Assembly (NCBI RefSeq): GCF_004364165.1
Contig: NZ_SOAY01000011.1
Location: 806,001-870,000 of the forward strand
From: Maribacter spongiicola
GTDB lineage: Bacteria > Bacteroidota > Bacteroidia > Flavobacteriales > Flavobacteriaceae
Direction of reading: 5' to 3'
Length of the DNA stretch: 64,000 nt
Of this stretch, positions 24,768-33,512 are shown piece after piece. Each line of letters opens with the position of its first letter. Positions within the stretch are counted from its first letter, which is position 1. The translations under genes and the position numbers were made by a program. A model generated the notes under the pieces. It worked only from the letters and a program-made list of their open reading frames with translations, ran no database searches and was not told the origin of the DNA.

Positions 24768-25106
24768 TTATTCGATCATTTCATCAGACTTTGAGTGATT
24801 GGCAATCACAGACTGTACTTTTTCAGAAAAAGGGTTTCGCTGTAGTTCTTGAATCAATCTCTTTCTTCTTCCATCAGAAATATCCATAGAATCTAAAATC
24901 TCTTTCATACGATATTGATAGGCGATACGACTCTGTTTTAATGCCACACGCTCAGAAGCAGTTAACACATAATCAGATTCAAACTGATTTAAAAGCATAC
25001 GTTGTTTTACTCTAGCATCTGACTGTAAAGAGTCTTGTGCCAGGGCAGTTTGGATGCTCAAAATACCGCAAAACAAAAAACCACAAAAAATGGTTAGTTT
25101 TTTCAT
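24768..25106 (-). CDS. Small exported hypothetical protein (paralogue of the 23458 gene)
   Basis: 112 residues with a signal peptide ending near ALAQD. The mature part is helical and basic, containing SERVALKQSRIAYQYRMKEILDSMDISDGRRKRLIQEL. The D-S/T-x-x-I-x-D-x-x-R-x-R-L-I core is shared with the gene at 23458. The function is unknown. It converges on hpf. Confidence 0.65.
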   Translation of the reverse strand: MKKLTIFCGFLFCGILSIQTALAQDSLQSDARVKQRMLLNQFESDYVLTASERVALKQSRIAYQYRMKEILDSMDISDGRRKRLIQELQRNPFSEKVQSVIANHSKSDEMIE

Positions 25107-25501
25107 TTTAATAGCTTGTTCTACTTTAAAATTAAGCTAAAAAATTCGATTTCCCTTTGAATATCAAATAAAATGGTAGTTAATCGAATAAAGAAGTTCG
25201 TTTGTCCAATTTATACAATAATCCTAAAGCACCAGAATAAAACACCTGATTTTCAATATTTTAAACAAGCATCTTACAAATACACCACAATTTTGATATT
25301 TTGAATAAAGCTGCTGAACTCTGTTTTTTAACAAGAATACATCTTAATTTGACAATTTTTTTAAGGCTAGTATTTTTAGTAAAAACATCTATTCGTAAAG
25401 AAATTGTTTTTCAAATTTGCTATAGTATTGAATTCTAAAATATATTGGTTTTCATTTCACCAACATTATAAAGAATTAAAATAGGTAAAGTCAATTTTTA
25501 A
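25107..25501. other. Intergenic region before terC
   Basis: About 395 bases, AT-rich, no ORF with coding character and no RNA gene recognised. It must hold the minus-strand promoter of the small exported gene and the upstream part of the terC promoter. Nothing else could be identified. Confidence 0.5.
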
Positions 25502-25509
25502 TACCTTTG
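25502..25509 (+). promoter_or_regulatory. terC promoter -7 box
   Basis: TACCTTTG matches TAnnTTTG exactly, 18 bp before the ATG at 25528. It overlaps the TTG at 25507, which rules against that codon as translation start. Confidence 0.6.
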
Positions 25510-25527
25510 CATCTTGAAATATTATAT

Positions 25528-26466
25528 ATGATAGTCTGGATTGTTTTTATTGCTTTTGTACTTATATTTCTTGCGTTAGATTTAGGTGTTTTTCATAAAG
25601 ATGAACATGTTATTAAATCTAAAGAAGCAGGAATCTGGACTGCCATATTTGTTACCGTAGCATTTGCCTTTAGTGGCGTTATCTATTGGTTATTCAGTGC
25701 AGAAATTATTGACAACCCAACAGGGTTAGCACCCAATGATGCCGTACTAAAGTATATTACCGGTTATCTTATTGAACTTTCACTAAGTGTTGACAACGTT
25801 TTTGTAATTGCTGTTATTTTCTCATCATTTAAGATTCCGCCATTATACCAACATCGCGTATTGTTTTGGGGTATTTTGGGTGCAATTGTATTTAGAGCAT
25901 TAATGATATTTTTCGGAGTTGCTTTAATTACCAAGTTTGAATGGATCATTTATGTCTTCGGTGTATTCCTTTTATATACTGCATTTAACATGCTAAAAGG
26001 TGAAGACGATGATTTTGACCCTCAGAACTCTTTTGTTTTTAAACAGATTAAAAAAATATATCCCGTTACATCAACAATGCACGGTCATGATTTTTTCGTA
26101 AAACGGATGGGTATTAATGCTGCTACTCCCCTATTTGTTGCCCTTATTATTATAGAACTTACTGATATTCTTTTCGCTTTAGATAGTATACCTGCGATTC
26201 TAGCCATTACAGCTGATCCATTTATCGTTTTTACTTCGAATATCTTAGCTATTTTAGGTTTGCGTTCTATGTACTTTTTAATCTCTAGAATGCTAGAGAA
26301 ATTTAAGTACATTAACTACAGCTTGGTCATTATTCTTGCTTTTGTGGGACTAAAGATGTTATTCTCTCATTACATACATCTACCTGAATGGGTATCGCTA
26401 ACTGTTATTTCAGTGGCATTGGTATCGGGAATTTTAGCGTCAATGCTAATTAAGGATAAAGAATAG
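25528..26466 (+). CDS. TerC/Alx family integral membrane protein
   Basis: 312 residues from ATG 25528. About nine transmembrane helices carry the acidic residues typical of TerC in ELSLSVDNVFVIAVIFSSF and ELTDILFALDSIPAILAI. Family members are implicated in manganese or metal homeostasis and tellurite resistance; recent views favour Mn2+ export that metallates exported proteins. The frame could open at TTG 25507, but that overlaps the promoter box. Confidence 0.88.
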   Translation: MIVWIVFIAFVLIFLALDLGVFHKDEHVIKSKEAGIWTAIFVTVAFAFSGVIYWLFSAEIIDNPTGLAPNDAVLKYITGYLIELSLSVDNVFVIAVIFSSFKIPPLYQHRVLFWGILGAIVFRALMIFFGVALITKFEWIIYVFGVFLLYTAFNMLKGEDDDFDPQNSFVFKQIKKIYPVTSTMHGHDFFVKRMGINAATPLFVALIIIELTDILFALDSIPAILAITADPFIVFTSNILAILGLRSMYFLISRMLEKFKYINYSLVIILAFVGLKMLFSHYIHLPEWVSLTVISVALVSGILASMLIKDKE

Positions 26467-26491
26467 TTCTTTTTAAAGCTATTTTAAGATG

Positions 26492-26758
26492 TTACTTTTC
26501 CGATAGCTTAGCGTCAATAATCACCATGGCATCATTGACAGTTTGCATTTGATCCATGTCTTCATTTTCTAAGCGAATGTCGAATGCGTCTTCTACATCT
26601 AATACAATATCTACCAGATTTGCAGAATTGATATTTAGATTATTCATTAAGTGACTGTCTTGCTTAATGTCAGTAACTGCTACGTCTTCGGGAAGATAGA
26701 TTTTTATAATTTCTTTTAATTTCTGATATTTTTCTTCTTTAAGCATATATAAGTTCAA
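26492..26758 (-). CDS. Acyl carrier protein of the type III PKS cluster
   Basis: 88 residues, acidic, four-helix ACP size. The phosphopantetheine site is at NINSANLVD with Ser45, where Asn-Ser-Ala replaces the usual Asp-Ser-Leu. The following helix DIVLDVEDAFDIRLENEDM is standard for ACPs. It is last in a seven-gene minus-strand operon, after the ketosynthase. It probably carries the growing chain for this pathway only. Met at 26746 is an alternative start. Confidence 0.85.
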   Translation of the reverse strand: MNLYMLKEEKYQKLKEIIKIYLPEDVAVTDIKQDSHLMNNLNINSANLVDIVLDVEDAFDIRLENEDMDQMQTVNDAMVIIDAKLSEK

Positions 26759-26792
26759 TTAAAATACTCTTCGGTATTATTATAGTTTTTGA

Positions 26793-28070
26793 TTATTCTT
26801 TTGAAAACGATTTAAATATAACACAAGCATTTACATCTCCGAATCCGAAGCTTGCTTTAGCGATTACTTTCGGGGAATGATTTTTTGTTTCCCTCGGAAT
26901 ACAAGATTCTGAAATCAATTTAGAAATCTCTGGATGAATATCGTCACAGTTCACATTCTTAAAAACTACCTGCTCTTTAAACTGCAATACCGTCGCAACA
27001 CTTTCAATACTACCTGCTGCCGCCAAACAATGACCCACCGAACCTTTAAATGAATTGATATACGGAAAATCGTCATATGCTCTTTCCAGCGCCTTACTCC
27101 AGTTTTCTATTTCTAGTCCGTCTTTGGTTGTTGCAGTCAAATGTCCGTTAATGACATCAATATCCGAGGCTTCAATACCTGCATTAGTAACCGCATTTCG
27201 TATGCAACGTTGTACTGCAACACTATTTGGTGCGGTCATGGATCCTTCTCCTAATTGTCCGCCGCTATTAATTTCACCGCCCAACATTTCTGCATAAATA
27301 TAGGCACCTCGTTTTCGGGCACTTTCTAAGGACTCCAACACCAATGCTCCTGCCCCACTACCAGGAATGAAGCCTGCTGCAGAGGCACTCATAGGTCTAC
27401 TTGCTTTCGTCGGATTGTCATTATAACCTCTCGGCAGAATACGCATGGCATCAAAACCGCCCCACACATACGGACCACTATCACTACAACTACCGGTCAG
27501 CATAATTTCAGCTTTGCCTTGGCTTATACGATCATATGCCATTAAAATACCCTCGGTACCCGTGGTACATGCTGCAGAATTCGTGGTGACTTGATTTCCA
27601 CAACCTAACAATCCGCCTAAATAGGCACTTATACCGCTTGCCATCGTCTGTATCACCGAAGTACTGCCGAGCCTACGTACATTTCCTTCATCTATTAAAT
27701 GAATGGCTTCCCTAAATTTATCGACACCTAAAATTCCGGTACCAAATATGATTCCGCGATCCCAACTTGGTTCATCGGTTGTATTCTTTTCTAATCCGGC
27801 ATCTTTCCAAGCATCTACTCCCGCGATTACACCATAAACAATTCCCGTAGCATTTAATCCTCTACGCTCTAATGGAGTAAAATAATTATCTATGAGATTG
27901 TCTTTCACCAAAGGTTCACCAGCAACCTGACACCCAAAACCTAACTTCTCTAGATTTGGTTGATGTCGAAGTCCGCTTTTACCCTCTAATAACGCAGTTG
28001 TAAAATCAGTTAGACCAACACCATTTGGCGCACATACTCCTAAGCCTGTAATAACTACGCGTCTATGCAT
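26793..28070 (-). CDS. Beta-ketoacyl-ACP synthase (KAS II/FabF-like)
   Basis: 425 residues, thiolase fold. The catalytic Cys168 is in NSAACTTGTEG, His310 in VINGHLTATT, and Lys342/His347 in FKGSVGHCLAAAG, so the condensing triad is complete. It extends an acyl chain with malonyl-ACP. The substitution of Gly-His-Leu-Thr for the common Gly-Thr-Gly-Thr around His310 marks a specialised clade. Its start overlaps the dehydratase gene by 8 bp. Confidence 0.88.
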   Translation of the reverse strand: MHRRVVITGLGVCAPNGVGLTDFTTALLEGKSGLRHQPNLEKLGFGCQVAGEPLVKDNLIDNYFTPLERRGLNATGIVYGVIAGVDAWKDAGLEKNTTDEPSWDRGIIFGTGILGVDKFREAIHLIDEGNVRRLGSTSVIQTMASGISAYLGGLLGCGNQVTTNSAACTTGTEGILMAYDRISQGKAEIMLTGSCSDSGPYVWGGFDAMRILPRGYNDNPTKASRPMSASAAGFIPGSGAGALVLESLESARKRGAYIYAEMLGGEINSGGQLGEGSMTAPNSVAVQRCIRNAVTNAGIEASDIDVINGHLTATTKDGLEIENWSKALERAYDDFPYINSFKGSVGHCLAAAGSIESVATVLQFKEQVVFKNVNCDDIHPEISKLISESCIPRETKNHSPKVIAKASFGFGDVNACVIFKSFSKE

Positions 28071-28515
28071 TCGCTACACCTATCATGCCTGCCAAAACTC
28101 CCTTACAGACCAGTTTATCATCTTCATTATACATTTTTACTTCGCATTTTAATTTCTGAAACCTAAAATACACTAATTCAGAAACTACTTTGACCCGTTC
28201 TCCAGGAAATACGGGTTGCAGAAATTCCATTTGAGAGCTACTCATACCGATACGTACATTTTCTAGTTCAGTCTTTTGACCCAATAAATAAATACCCAAA
28301 CATACCAAGCCAATTTGTGCGCAACATTCCGTTAAGATTACTCCCGGTGTTACAGGATTATTCTTGAAATGCCCCTTGTAAAAATCCGTATCAGGTGAAA
28401 ACGTATAATAACCTTCAGCGCCTTTATTAGTAATATTCAAAATCTCTTCCACAAATAGAAAAGGCTCTGAATATGGTAGTTGCTTCAATATCCAATTATA
28501 AGATTCCTTCATCAT
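28063..28515 (-). CDS. FabZ-like 3-hydroxyacyl-ACP dehydratase
   Basis: 150 residues with a single hot-dog domain. GHFKNNPVTPGVILTECCAQ carries both FabZ catalytic residues, His49 and Glu63. It removes water from the 3-hydroxyacyl intermediate. It lies 8 bp from the enoyl reductase gene and overlaps the ketosynthase gene, so it acts in the same chain-elongation module. Confidence 0.83.
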   Translation of the reverse strand: MMKESYNWILKQLPYSEPFLFVEEILNITNKGAEGYYTFSPDTDFYKGHFKNNPVTPGVILTECCAQIGLVCLGIYLLGQKTELENVRIGMSSSQMEFLQPVFPGERVKVVSELVYFRFQKLKCEVKMYNEDDKLVCKGVLAGMIGVANA

Positions 28516-28523
28516 CTTTCTTA

Positions 28524-29306
28524 TTATATCAAACTTTCTCCGCCATCAACTTTTATAACCGTTCCCGTAATCCAACTGGCTTCATCCATCGTTAGTAAAT
28601 ACACCGCATTTGCAACGTCTTCAGGAGTGGTTAAGCGATTCTGCGGATTTCTTTTTAGCGCATTTTCTTTAATCTGCTCGTAACCGGGAATCATAGATAA
28701 CGATTTGGTCATCGTGATACCTGCCTGTATGCAGTTTGCTTTTATACCGATTGGTGCAAATTCCAATGCAATACTTCTGGTCAATGCTTCCAAAGCTACT
28801 TTAGCCACCGAAACAGCACTATAATTTGGTAATGCCCTGGTATTCCCTTCGCTTGTAAATGAAATTATACGTGTATCATCTGCAAATAAATTTGCCGTAA
28901 CCAGTGCTTTTGTCCAATCATACAAGCTCAACGCCATCGCATCAAAAGTGATTCTAAAATCGGTATCGACCAAGGTTGGTCTACTTTCTGAATACATGGG
29001 CTTAAGCGTTCCTTTGGCCACACTATGCATCAATACTTTTATTTGATGCCCTTCAGGTAACTGTTGCTGGATATTAAAAATGATATCTGCTCGTTTTTCA
29101 GCATTCAGAACATCTACATTCATCGCTATCAATCGATTACCAAAGGCACGAATTTCATCGAATTCTTTTTCAATCTCATCCATGGCTGCACGTCGATCTC
29201 TGTGCATAATTAAAATATGGTAACCGTGACTAGCCAATTTCTTAGCGGTAGCGAGTCCGAGTCCGCTACTTCCTCCCAATATTAAAGCCCAATAGGTATT
29301 TTTCAT
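28524..29306 (-). CDS. FabL-like enoyl-ACP reductase (SDR superfamily)
   Basis: 260 residues. The Rossmann motif is GGSSGLG (11-17). The active site is Tyr-x6-Lys (NYSAVSVAK) rather than the Tyr-x3-Lys of ketoreductases, and the following ALEALTRSIALEF plus VDGGESL ending match Bacillus FabL. Enoyl-ACP reductase is therefore the better call than FabG. A dedicated ketoreductase is absent, so one may be borrowed from primary fatty acid synthesis. Confidence 0.75.
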   Translation of the reverse strand: MKNTYWALILGGSSGLGLATAKKLASHGYHILIMHRDRRAAMDEIEKEFDEIRAFGNRLIAMNVDVLNAEKRADIIFNIQQQLPEGHQIKVLMHSVAKGTLKPMYSESRPTLVDTDFRITFDAMALSLYDWTKALVTANLFADDTRIISFTSEGNTRALPNYSAVSVAKVALEALTRSIALEFAPIGIKANCIQAGITMTKSLSMIPGYEQIKENALKRNPQNRLTTPEDVANAVYLLTMDEASWITGTVIKVDGGESLI

Positions 29307-29323
29307 ATTTTTCTTTGATTACA

Positions 29324-30379
29324 CTACCATTCTATCAATACGCGTTGGGCCGAGAAACCGGGACCAAAACTCAATATCAAACCTTGCTCTCCTTCTGCTA
29401 TTTCTTTTTCTAAAAAACGCTCTAACACGTATAAAACAGTAGCACTACTCATGTTCCCATAAAGTCGTAGTACCTCTCTAGTATCGTCAATATTCTTCCC
29501 TAGGGCACCAAAAAGCGATTCTACGGTTTGCACTATTTTCTTGCCTCCGGGATGAAATATTAAATGATCTACATTCTGAATATCACTACCATATTTTTCT
29601 AAAAACGGATGTACGATTTCTGCAAAATGATTCGATATCGTTTCGGGTACAGCCGGATCCAGAATCATCTTTAATCCGTGATTGGTTAAATCGAAACCCA
29701 TCATTTGGGTAGCGTCTTTAAAGTGATACATTTCTTCCCCAATGATCTTTGGACCGACAGCATCTTCTTCTGACGAAAGTAGTACGCAAGCCGCCCCATC
29801 TCCAAATATTGCAGCACTTACCATGTTAGCCATGGAATAATCTTCTAGCTGAAATGTTGCCGTGGGACTCTCAACAGCAATTAAAGCAATACGCTTACCA
29901 GGATTTGATTTTAAAAAGTTATGAGCATATATAAGCCCAGATACTCCTGCAGCGCAACCCATTTCTGTCACTGGAAGTCTCACCACATCTTGACGCATAC
30001 CCAACTCATTAATCAAATAAGCATCTAAAGAAGGAATCATGATACCTGTACAGCTAACGGTAATAATATAATCGATTGAGGAAGCATTCCAATTACTTTT
30101 CTGTAGCGCGTTTCGAAGTACATTCGTACCCATACGCTTGGCTTCTTCGCTATATATCTTGTTTTTATCCTCAAAAGAAGTGGTTACAAATACATCTTCG
30201 GGTGGCATAATAGAATATCGCTTGTCTACTGCAGCACCTTCAAATATCTTAACGACCTTTCGTGAAAAACGCTCCTCTTGACCGCTCAACCAAAATTCAA
30301 CAAGGGGAATGATATCCTTGGTATTTTTTGAATACGGTGGCAATTCTTTTGTAACACTAACAATTCTTGTATGATTCAT
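29324..30379 (-). CDS. Type III polyketide synthase (chalcone synthase-like)
   Basis: 351 residues, thiolase fold. The Cys-His-Asn triad of type III enzymes is complete: Cys142 (TEMGCAAG), His276 (IFHPGGKK), Asn309 (RLYGNMSS). The C-terminal LSFGPGFSAQ loop is also typical. The enzyme condenses malonyl-CoA onto an acyl starter and cyclises the product to a resorcinol, phloroglucinol or pyrone. The adjoining ACP, ketosynthase, dehydratase and enoyl reductase suggest a fatty or branched acyl starter made on site. Confidence 0.9.
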   Translation of the reverse strand: MNHTRIVSVTKELPPYSKNTKDIIPLVEFWLSGQEERFSRKVVKIFEGAAVDKRYSIMPPEDVFVTTSFEDKNKIYSEEAKRMGTNVLRNALQKSNWNASSIDYIITVSCTGIMIPSLDAYLINELGMRQDVVRLPVTEMGCAAGVSGLIYAHNFLKSNPGKRIALIAVESPTATFQLEDYSMANMVSAAIFGDGAACVLLSSEEDAVGPKIIGEEMYHFKDATQMMGFDLTNHGLKMILDPAVPETISNHFAEIVHPFLEKYGSDIQNVDHLIFHPGGKKIVQTVESLFGALGKNIDDTREVLRLYGNMSSATVLYVLERFLEKEIAEGEQGLILSFGPGFSAQRVLIEW

Positions 30380-30403
30380 AGTTGCTCTTAATCTTCAATC
30401 TAC

Positions 30404-31111
30404 TTATTTCTTTTGTAAAACCCATGCATATCTAAAAGCCCATTTCCATTTAATATAATGCGTTGCATTGGTTACTTCATCAGCGAAATGCAATAATTCT
30501 TTCTTAATAAATGCCCTACGGATAGATAATAAACCGTCTTTCTTGGCAATTTCAGTTTTGATAAAAAACAAACTAAATGCTTTGAACAAATAATAGGCAA
30601 CGGGGCTCCGTTCCAAATCATTAATTACTACACCCAAGTTTGCTATTTCTACAAAGCGATTCACAAATTCAACTACTCCTTCATCTGTAAAATGATGCAA
30701 GGTTAATGTCGTCATGACCACATCAACATTCCATTCAGAAAAATCAGTTTTTAAAATATCAGTATTCAAGTAACTAATTTCGGGGTAATCAGATGAATAT
30801 TGCTGCGCTAATTGCAATCCTTGATCGTTAAAATCTACTCCAATCAATTTGAGTTTTATATTCTTCTTTTTAGCCGCTAATGCCAGCTTTCTAAGCATGG
30901 TTCCTTCGGCGCAACCCATATCTAAAATCGTATACGATTCTTGTTTGTTTTTTTTAAGCAACTCAAATACAGCATTTAAGGTGATGCCATAACCCCCAAG
31001 CAGCTTATTTACTCTATTGATGTCTTGCAGAATAGTTTCTAGCTCATTAGTAGTACCCGAAAAGGTATCCATAATCTCCACCTCACTACATCTTTGTGTA
31101 AAATCTACCAT
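30404..31111 (-). CDS. SAM-dependent methyltransferase of the type III PKS cluster
   Basis: 235 residues. Motif I is ILDMGCAEGTMLRKLA (Gly-rich SAM loop) and an acidic residue follows in IGVDFND; DVVMTTLTLHHF is the post-motif strand common to class I small-molecule methyltransferases. It could methylate a ring hydroxyl or carbon of the polyketide. Its start overlaps the stop of the flavoprotein gene by 1 nt (TAATG). Confidence 0.82.
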   Translation of the reverse strand: MVDFTQRCSEVEIMDTFSGTTNELETILQDINRVNKLLGGYGITLNAVFELLKKNKQESYTILDMGCAEGTMLRKLALAAKKKNIKLKLIGVDFNDQGLQLAQQYSSDYPEISYLNTDILKTDFSEWNVDVVMTTLTLHHFTDEGVVEFVNRFVEIANLGVVINDLERSPVAYYLFKAFSLFFIKTEIAKKDGLLSIRRAFIKKELLHFADEVTNATHYIKWKWAFRYAWVLQKK

Positions 31112-32232
31112 TACGATATTAATTCTCCATGGGTTTTAGAAATAATAAACTTCAATATTGATTTTGATTTTCCGACAGATTTAATTCCCATTGAAACTAA
31201 TCTTTTATTCATTAATAAGGACTGTAATTTTCTACCAAACCATAAACGATCACCAAAAGCTTTTGACCAAGCCTTTTTATAATCGTGTTCTAGGTCGCTA
31301 CGTTTGTAATCTGATTCCCTAATATATTTTGATATTAATTCAGAAGCAATTTTAGCGCTATGAATAGCCATTGCCATACCATTACCACAAAGTGGATGAA
31401 TAAGACCTGCACTATCGCCACACATAAGCATGTGGTCAACGACATTATCTTTCTGATCAAAGGCAATTTGGGCAATGGTCATAGGTTGTTCAAAAACAGG
31501 ACTTGCATTTGATAAAAACTGTTTTAAAAAAGGATTTTCTGATACTACAGCAGCGTTAAAACTCTGGACATCTTTATATTTTTTAAAACTTTTATAATTA
31601 ACTAAATAACAGAAATTCACCACTCCAGTTTCCGTTTTTGAGAGTCCGCCATAACCGCCATTAAAATTGTGTAGCGCCACTAGGTTTTCCTGAAAATCTT
31701 CAAGTTCATAATGTGCCTTTACCGCCAGCCACGATTGTTTTTTCTTACTGAATGCCCTGTCCAAATTTTTATCTAAGACCGATCGTTTACCGTAAGCTCC
31801 TATGGCTATATTAGAAGAATAGAAATTAGACTTGGTTGTAATAGTGAACATATCTTTCTTGAATACGGTTGCTATGACCTTCTCAAAGTAAAAAACAACT
31901 CCAAGCTCCTTTGCTCGTTCAAAAAGCAAATTATCAAGCGCATATCTACTTATGCCGAATCCACCTAATGGCAAATCGGTCTCAACGATAAATCCGTCCT
32001 CTGTACTTATTTGAAATTGTGAAATATCTTTAGCTCCTGAAGCCATTAGGTCTACTCCTAACCGTTTTAAGTACGGATTAATTTCTTTTGACACATATTC
32101 ACCACATACTTTATGATGGGGATATGGCTGCATTTCAATCACAGCAACATCCAATCCTTCCGAAGCCAAATGAATAGCAGCAGTCAAACCCGCTAATCCG
32201 CCTCCTATAATAATTATGCCGTGGTCTTTCAC
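31111..32232 (-). CDS. FAD-dependent oxidoreductase of the type III PKS cluster
   Basis: 373 residues. The FAD motif IIGGGLAGLTAAIHL lies at the N-terminus, followed by KVCGEYVS (as in the geranylgeranyl reductase and monooxygenase group) and MLMCGDSAGLIHPLCGNGMAMAI (GD motif). It probably oxidises or hydroxylates the aromatic product, as the flavin hydroxylase does in the Streptomyces srs phenolic lipid pathway; a reductase role is the alternative. It is first gene of the operon, 26 bp downstream of a strong terminator. Confidence 0.8.
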   Translation of the reverse strand: MKDHGIIIIGGGLAGLTAAIHLASEGLDVAVIEMQPYPHHKVCGEYVSKEINPYLKRLGVDLMASGAKDISQFQISTEDGFIVETDLPLGGFGISRYALDNLLFERAKELGVVFYFEKVIATVFKKDMFTITTKSNFYSSNIAIGAYGKRSVLDKNLDRAFSKKKQSWLAVKAHYELEDFQENLVALHNFNGGYGGLSKTETGVVNFCYLVNYKSFKKYKDVQSFNAAVVSENPFLKQFLSNASPVFEQPMTIAQIAFDQKDNVVDHMLMCGDSAGLIHPLCGNGMAMAIHSAKIASELISKYIRESDYKRSDLEHDYKKAWSKAFGDRLWFGRKLQSLLMNKRLVSMGIKSVGKSKSILKFIISKTHGELIS

Positions 32233-32257
32233 TGCATGAAAGTTACACCAAAAACAA

Positions 32258-32290
32258 AAAAGCCCTGCATATGCAGGGCTTTTATTTTAA
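32258..32290 (-). terminator. Terminator after the OmpA-like gene, ahead of the PKS operon
   Basis: A perfect 26-bp palindrome (arm AAAAGCCCTGCAT) forms a 13-bp stem with T-runs. It ends transcription from the OmpA-like gene 24 bp after its stop. The PKS operon starts only 26 bp further on, so its promoter must lie in this short stretch; only a weak TAACTTTC box is seen there. Confidence 0.85.
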
Positions 32291-32313
32291 CTCAATACTA
32301 AAATTTGTATCTC

Positions 32314-33006
32314 TTAGTTCGTTTGTGTTTGAGCTTCTTGTTTTAAAGACTCACTTGCAACAATAGCTAATTCTACACGTCTGTTCTTAGCTTTGCCTTC
32401 AGTAGTTGTATTATCTCCAACAGGTTGCGTTTCGCCATACCACTTGGTATCAAAACGGCTTGCATCGATACCCTGACTAATTAAATAATTAGTTACAGAC
32501 TCAGCTCTTTGTTTTGAAAGGGTAAGGTTATATTCATCTGCACCAGCACTATCGGTATGCCCTTCTACTAAAATATTCGATTGTGGATATTCCTTAAAAA
32601 TACCAACTAGTTTATTTAATGTAGTTGCTGACGTACCTTGAACATTTGATTTATTGGTGTCAAAATACACACCTGCATCTTCATTAAAGGTTACATTGAT
32701 ACCTTCACCTACACGCTTTACTTCTGCACCAGGTATCTCTTCTTCTATACGTTCTGCTTGACGGTCCATTCTATTACCTATATAACCACCGGCTGCACCA
32801 CCTATGGCAGCACCCAAAATTGCACCAAGAGCAGTATTATTACCACTCCCAACATTATTCCCCAAAATTCCGCCGATTACGGCTCCTCCTGAAGCACCTA
32901 TTACGGCACCTTTTTGGGTTTTATTTGCGTTTTTTACAGTACTACAGCTCATAACCAAGGCAAGAGCTAGAATGTAACTTGTTCTACGTAATATCATTGT
33001 TTTCAT
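32314..33006 (-). CDS. OmpA-family lipoprotein with glycine zipper
   Basis: 230 residues. Lipobox LVMSC (Cys21), then a glycine-zipper segment (GAVIGASGGAVIGGILGNN, and a second GAILGAAIGGAAGGYIGN), then an OmpA-like peptidoglycan-binding domain from about 110 (NILVEGHTDSAG, LSKQRAESVTNYLISQGI, NRRVELAI). It resembles YiaD. It anchors the outer membrane to peptidoglycan. It lies 26 bp after the lipocalin-like gene, likely one unit. Confidence 0.88.
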   Translation of the reverse strand: MKTMILRRTSYILALALVMSCSTVKNANKTQKGAVIGASGGAVIGGILGNNVGSGNNTALGAILGAAIGGAAGGYIGNRMDRQAERIEEEIPGAEVKRVGEGINVTFNEDAGVYFDTNKSNVQGTSATTLNKLVGIFKEYPQSNILVEGHTDSAGADEYNLTLSKQRAESVTNYLISQGIDASRFDTKWYGETQPVGDNTTTEGKAKNRRVELAIVASESLKQEAQTQTN

Positions 33007-33032
33007 ATGCTTATTTTAAATTTTAAGTAGGT

Positions 33033-33512
33033 TTATTTTTTACTGAATTGGTAAACAACATTAATTGGTGCACCTTCTACCATTACATTAGATTTTAATG
33101 TCATAGCTGTTTCGGTAAGGTTTTCAATATTTAAACGATAACCGGCACCTCCAGAAATATCTTGATTTTTTTCGTTAATGAATTTAAATTGTAACTGGCT
33201 CGTGTAATTTTCTTCACGTTCTACAACAGACCATCTAATATAACGGTCTCCTCCAGTACAAAATGTAGATTGGTTAATTGTGTATCTCCCAGTACTATTG
33301 TTGTCACGAAAGAACCACTCGCTACCTTCTAAACATATATCTTCTACGTCATTGAATAATACCGCTTTTACATTACCGGTATTACCTTCAAAGGAAACAT
33401 CATTTAAAGTCCATGTGCCACTTAGCAAGTTTCTCTTTCCTCTCGCATCTTTTGACACTGAACATGAGGATATTACAAGTACTATACTAAAAAGCCAAAT
33501 CATTTTTTTCAT
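33033..33512 (-). CDS. Lipocalin-like lipoprotein
   Basis: 159 residues with lipobox VISSCS (Cys17). LLSGTWTLNDVSFEG followed by alternating strands and YRLNIENLTETAMTL is the pattern of the Bacteroidota lipocalin-like family (short lipocalin folds with a G-x-W start). Ligands are unknown. It is cotranscribed with the OmpA-like gene. Confidence 0.7.
   Translation of the reverse strand: MKKMIWLFSIVLVISSCSVSKDARGKRNLLSGTWTLNDVSFEGNTGNVKAVLFNDVEDICLEGSEWFFRDNNSTGRYTINQSTFCTGGDRYIRWSVVEREENYTSQLQFKFINEKNQDISGGAGYRLNIENLTETAMTLKSNVMVEGAPINVVYQFSKK

Noticed and set aside
25507..25527. TTG start for terC
   Set aside because: It overlaps the TACCTTTG promoter box; ATG 25528 starts the first membrane helix properly.
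28524..29306. FabG ketoreductase call for the SDR in the PKS cluster
   Set aside because: The active site is Tyr-x6-Lys and the C-terminal half follows FabL, so enoyl reductase fits better.
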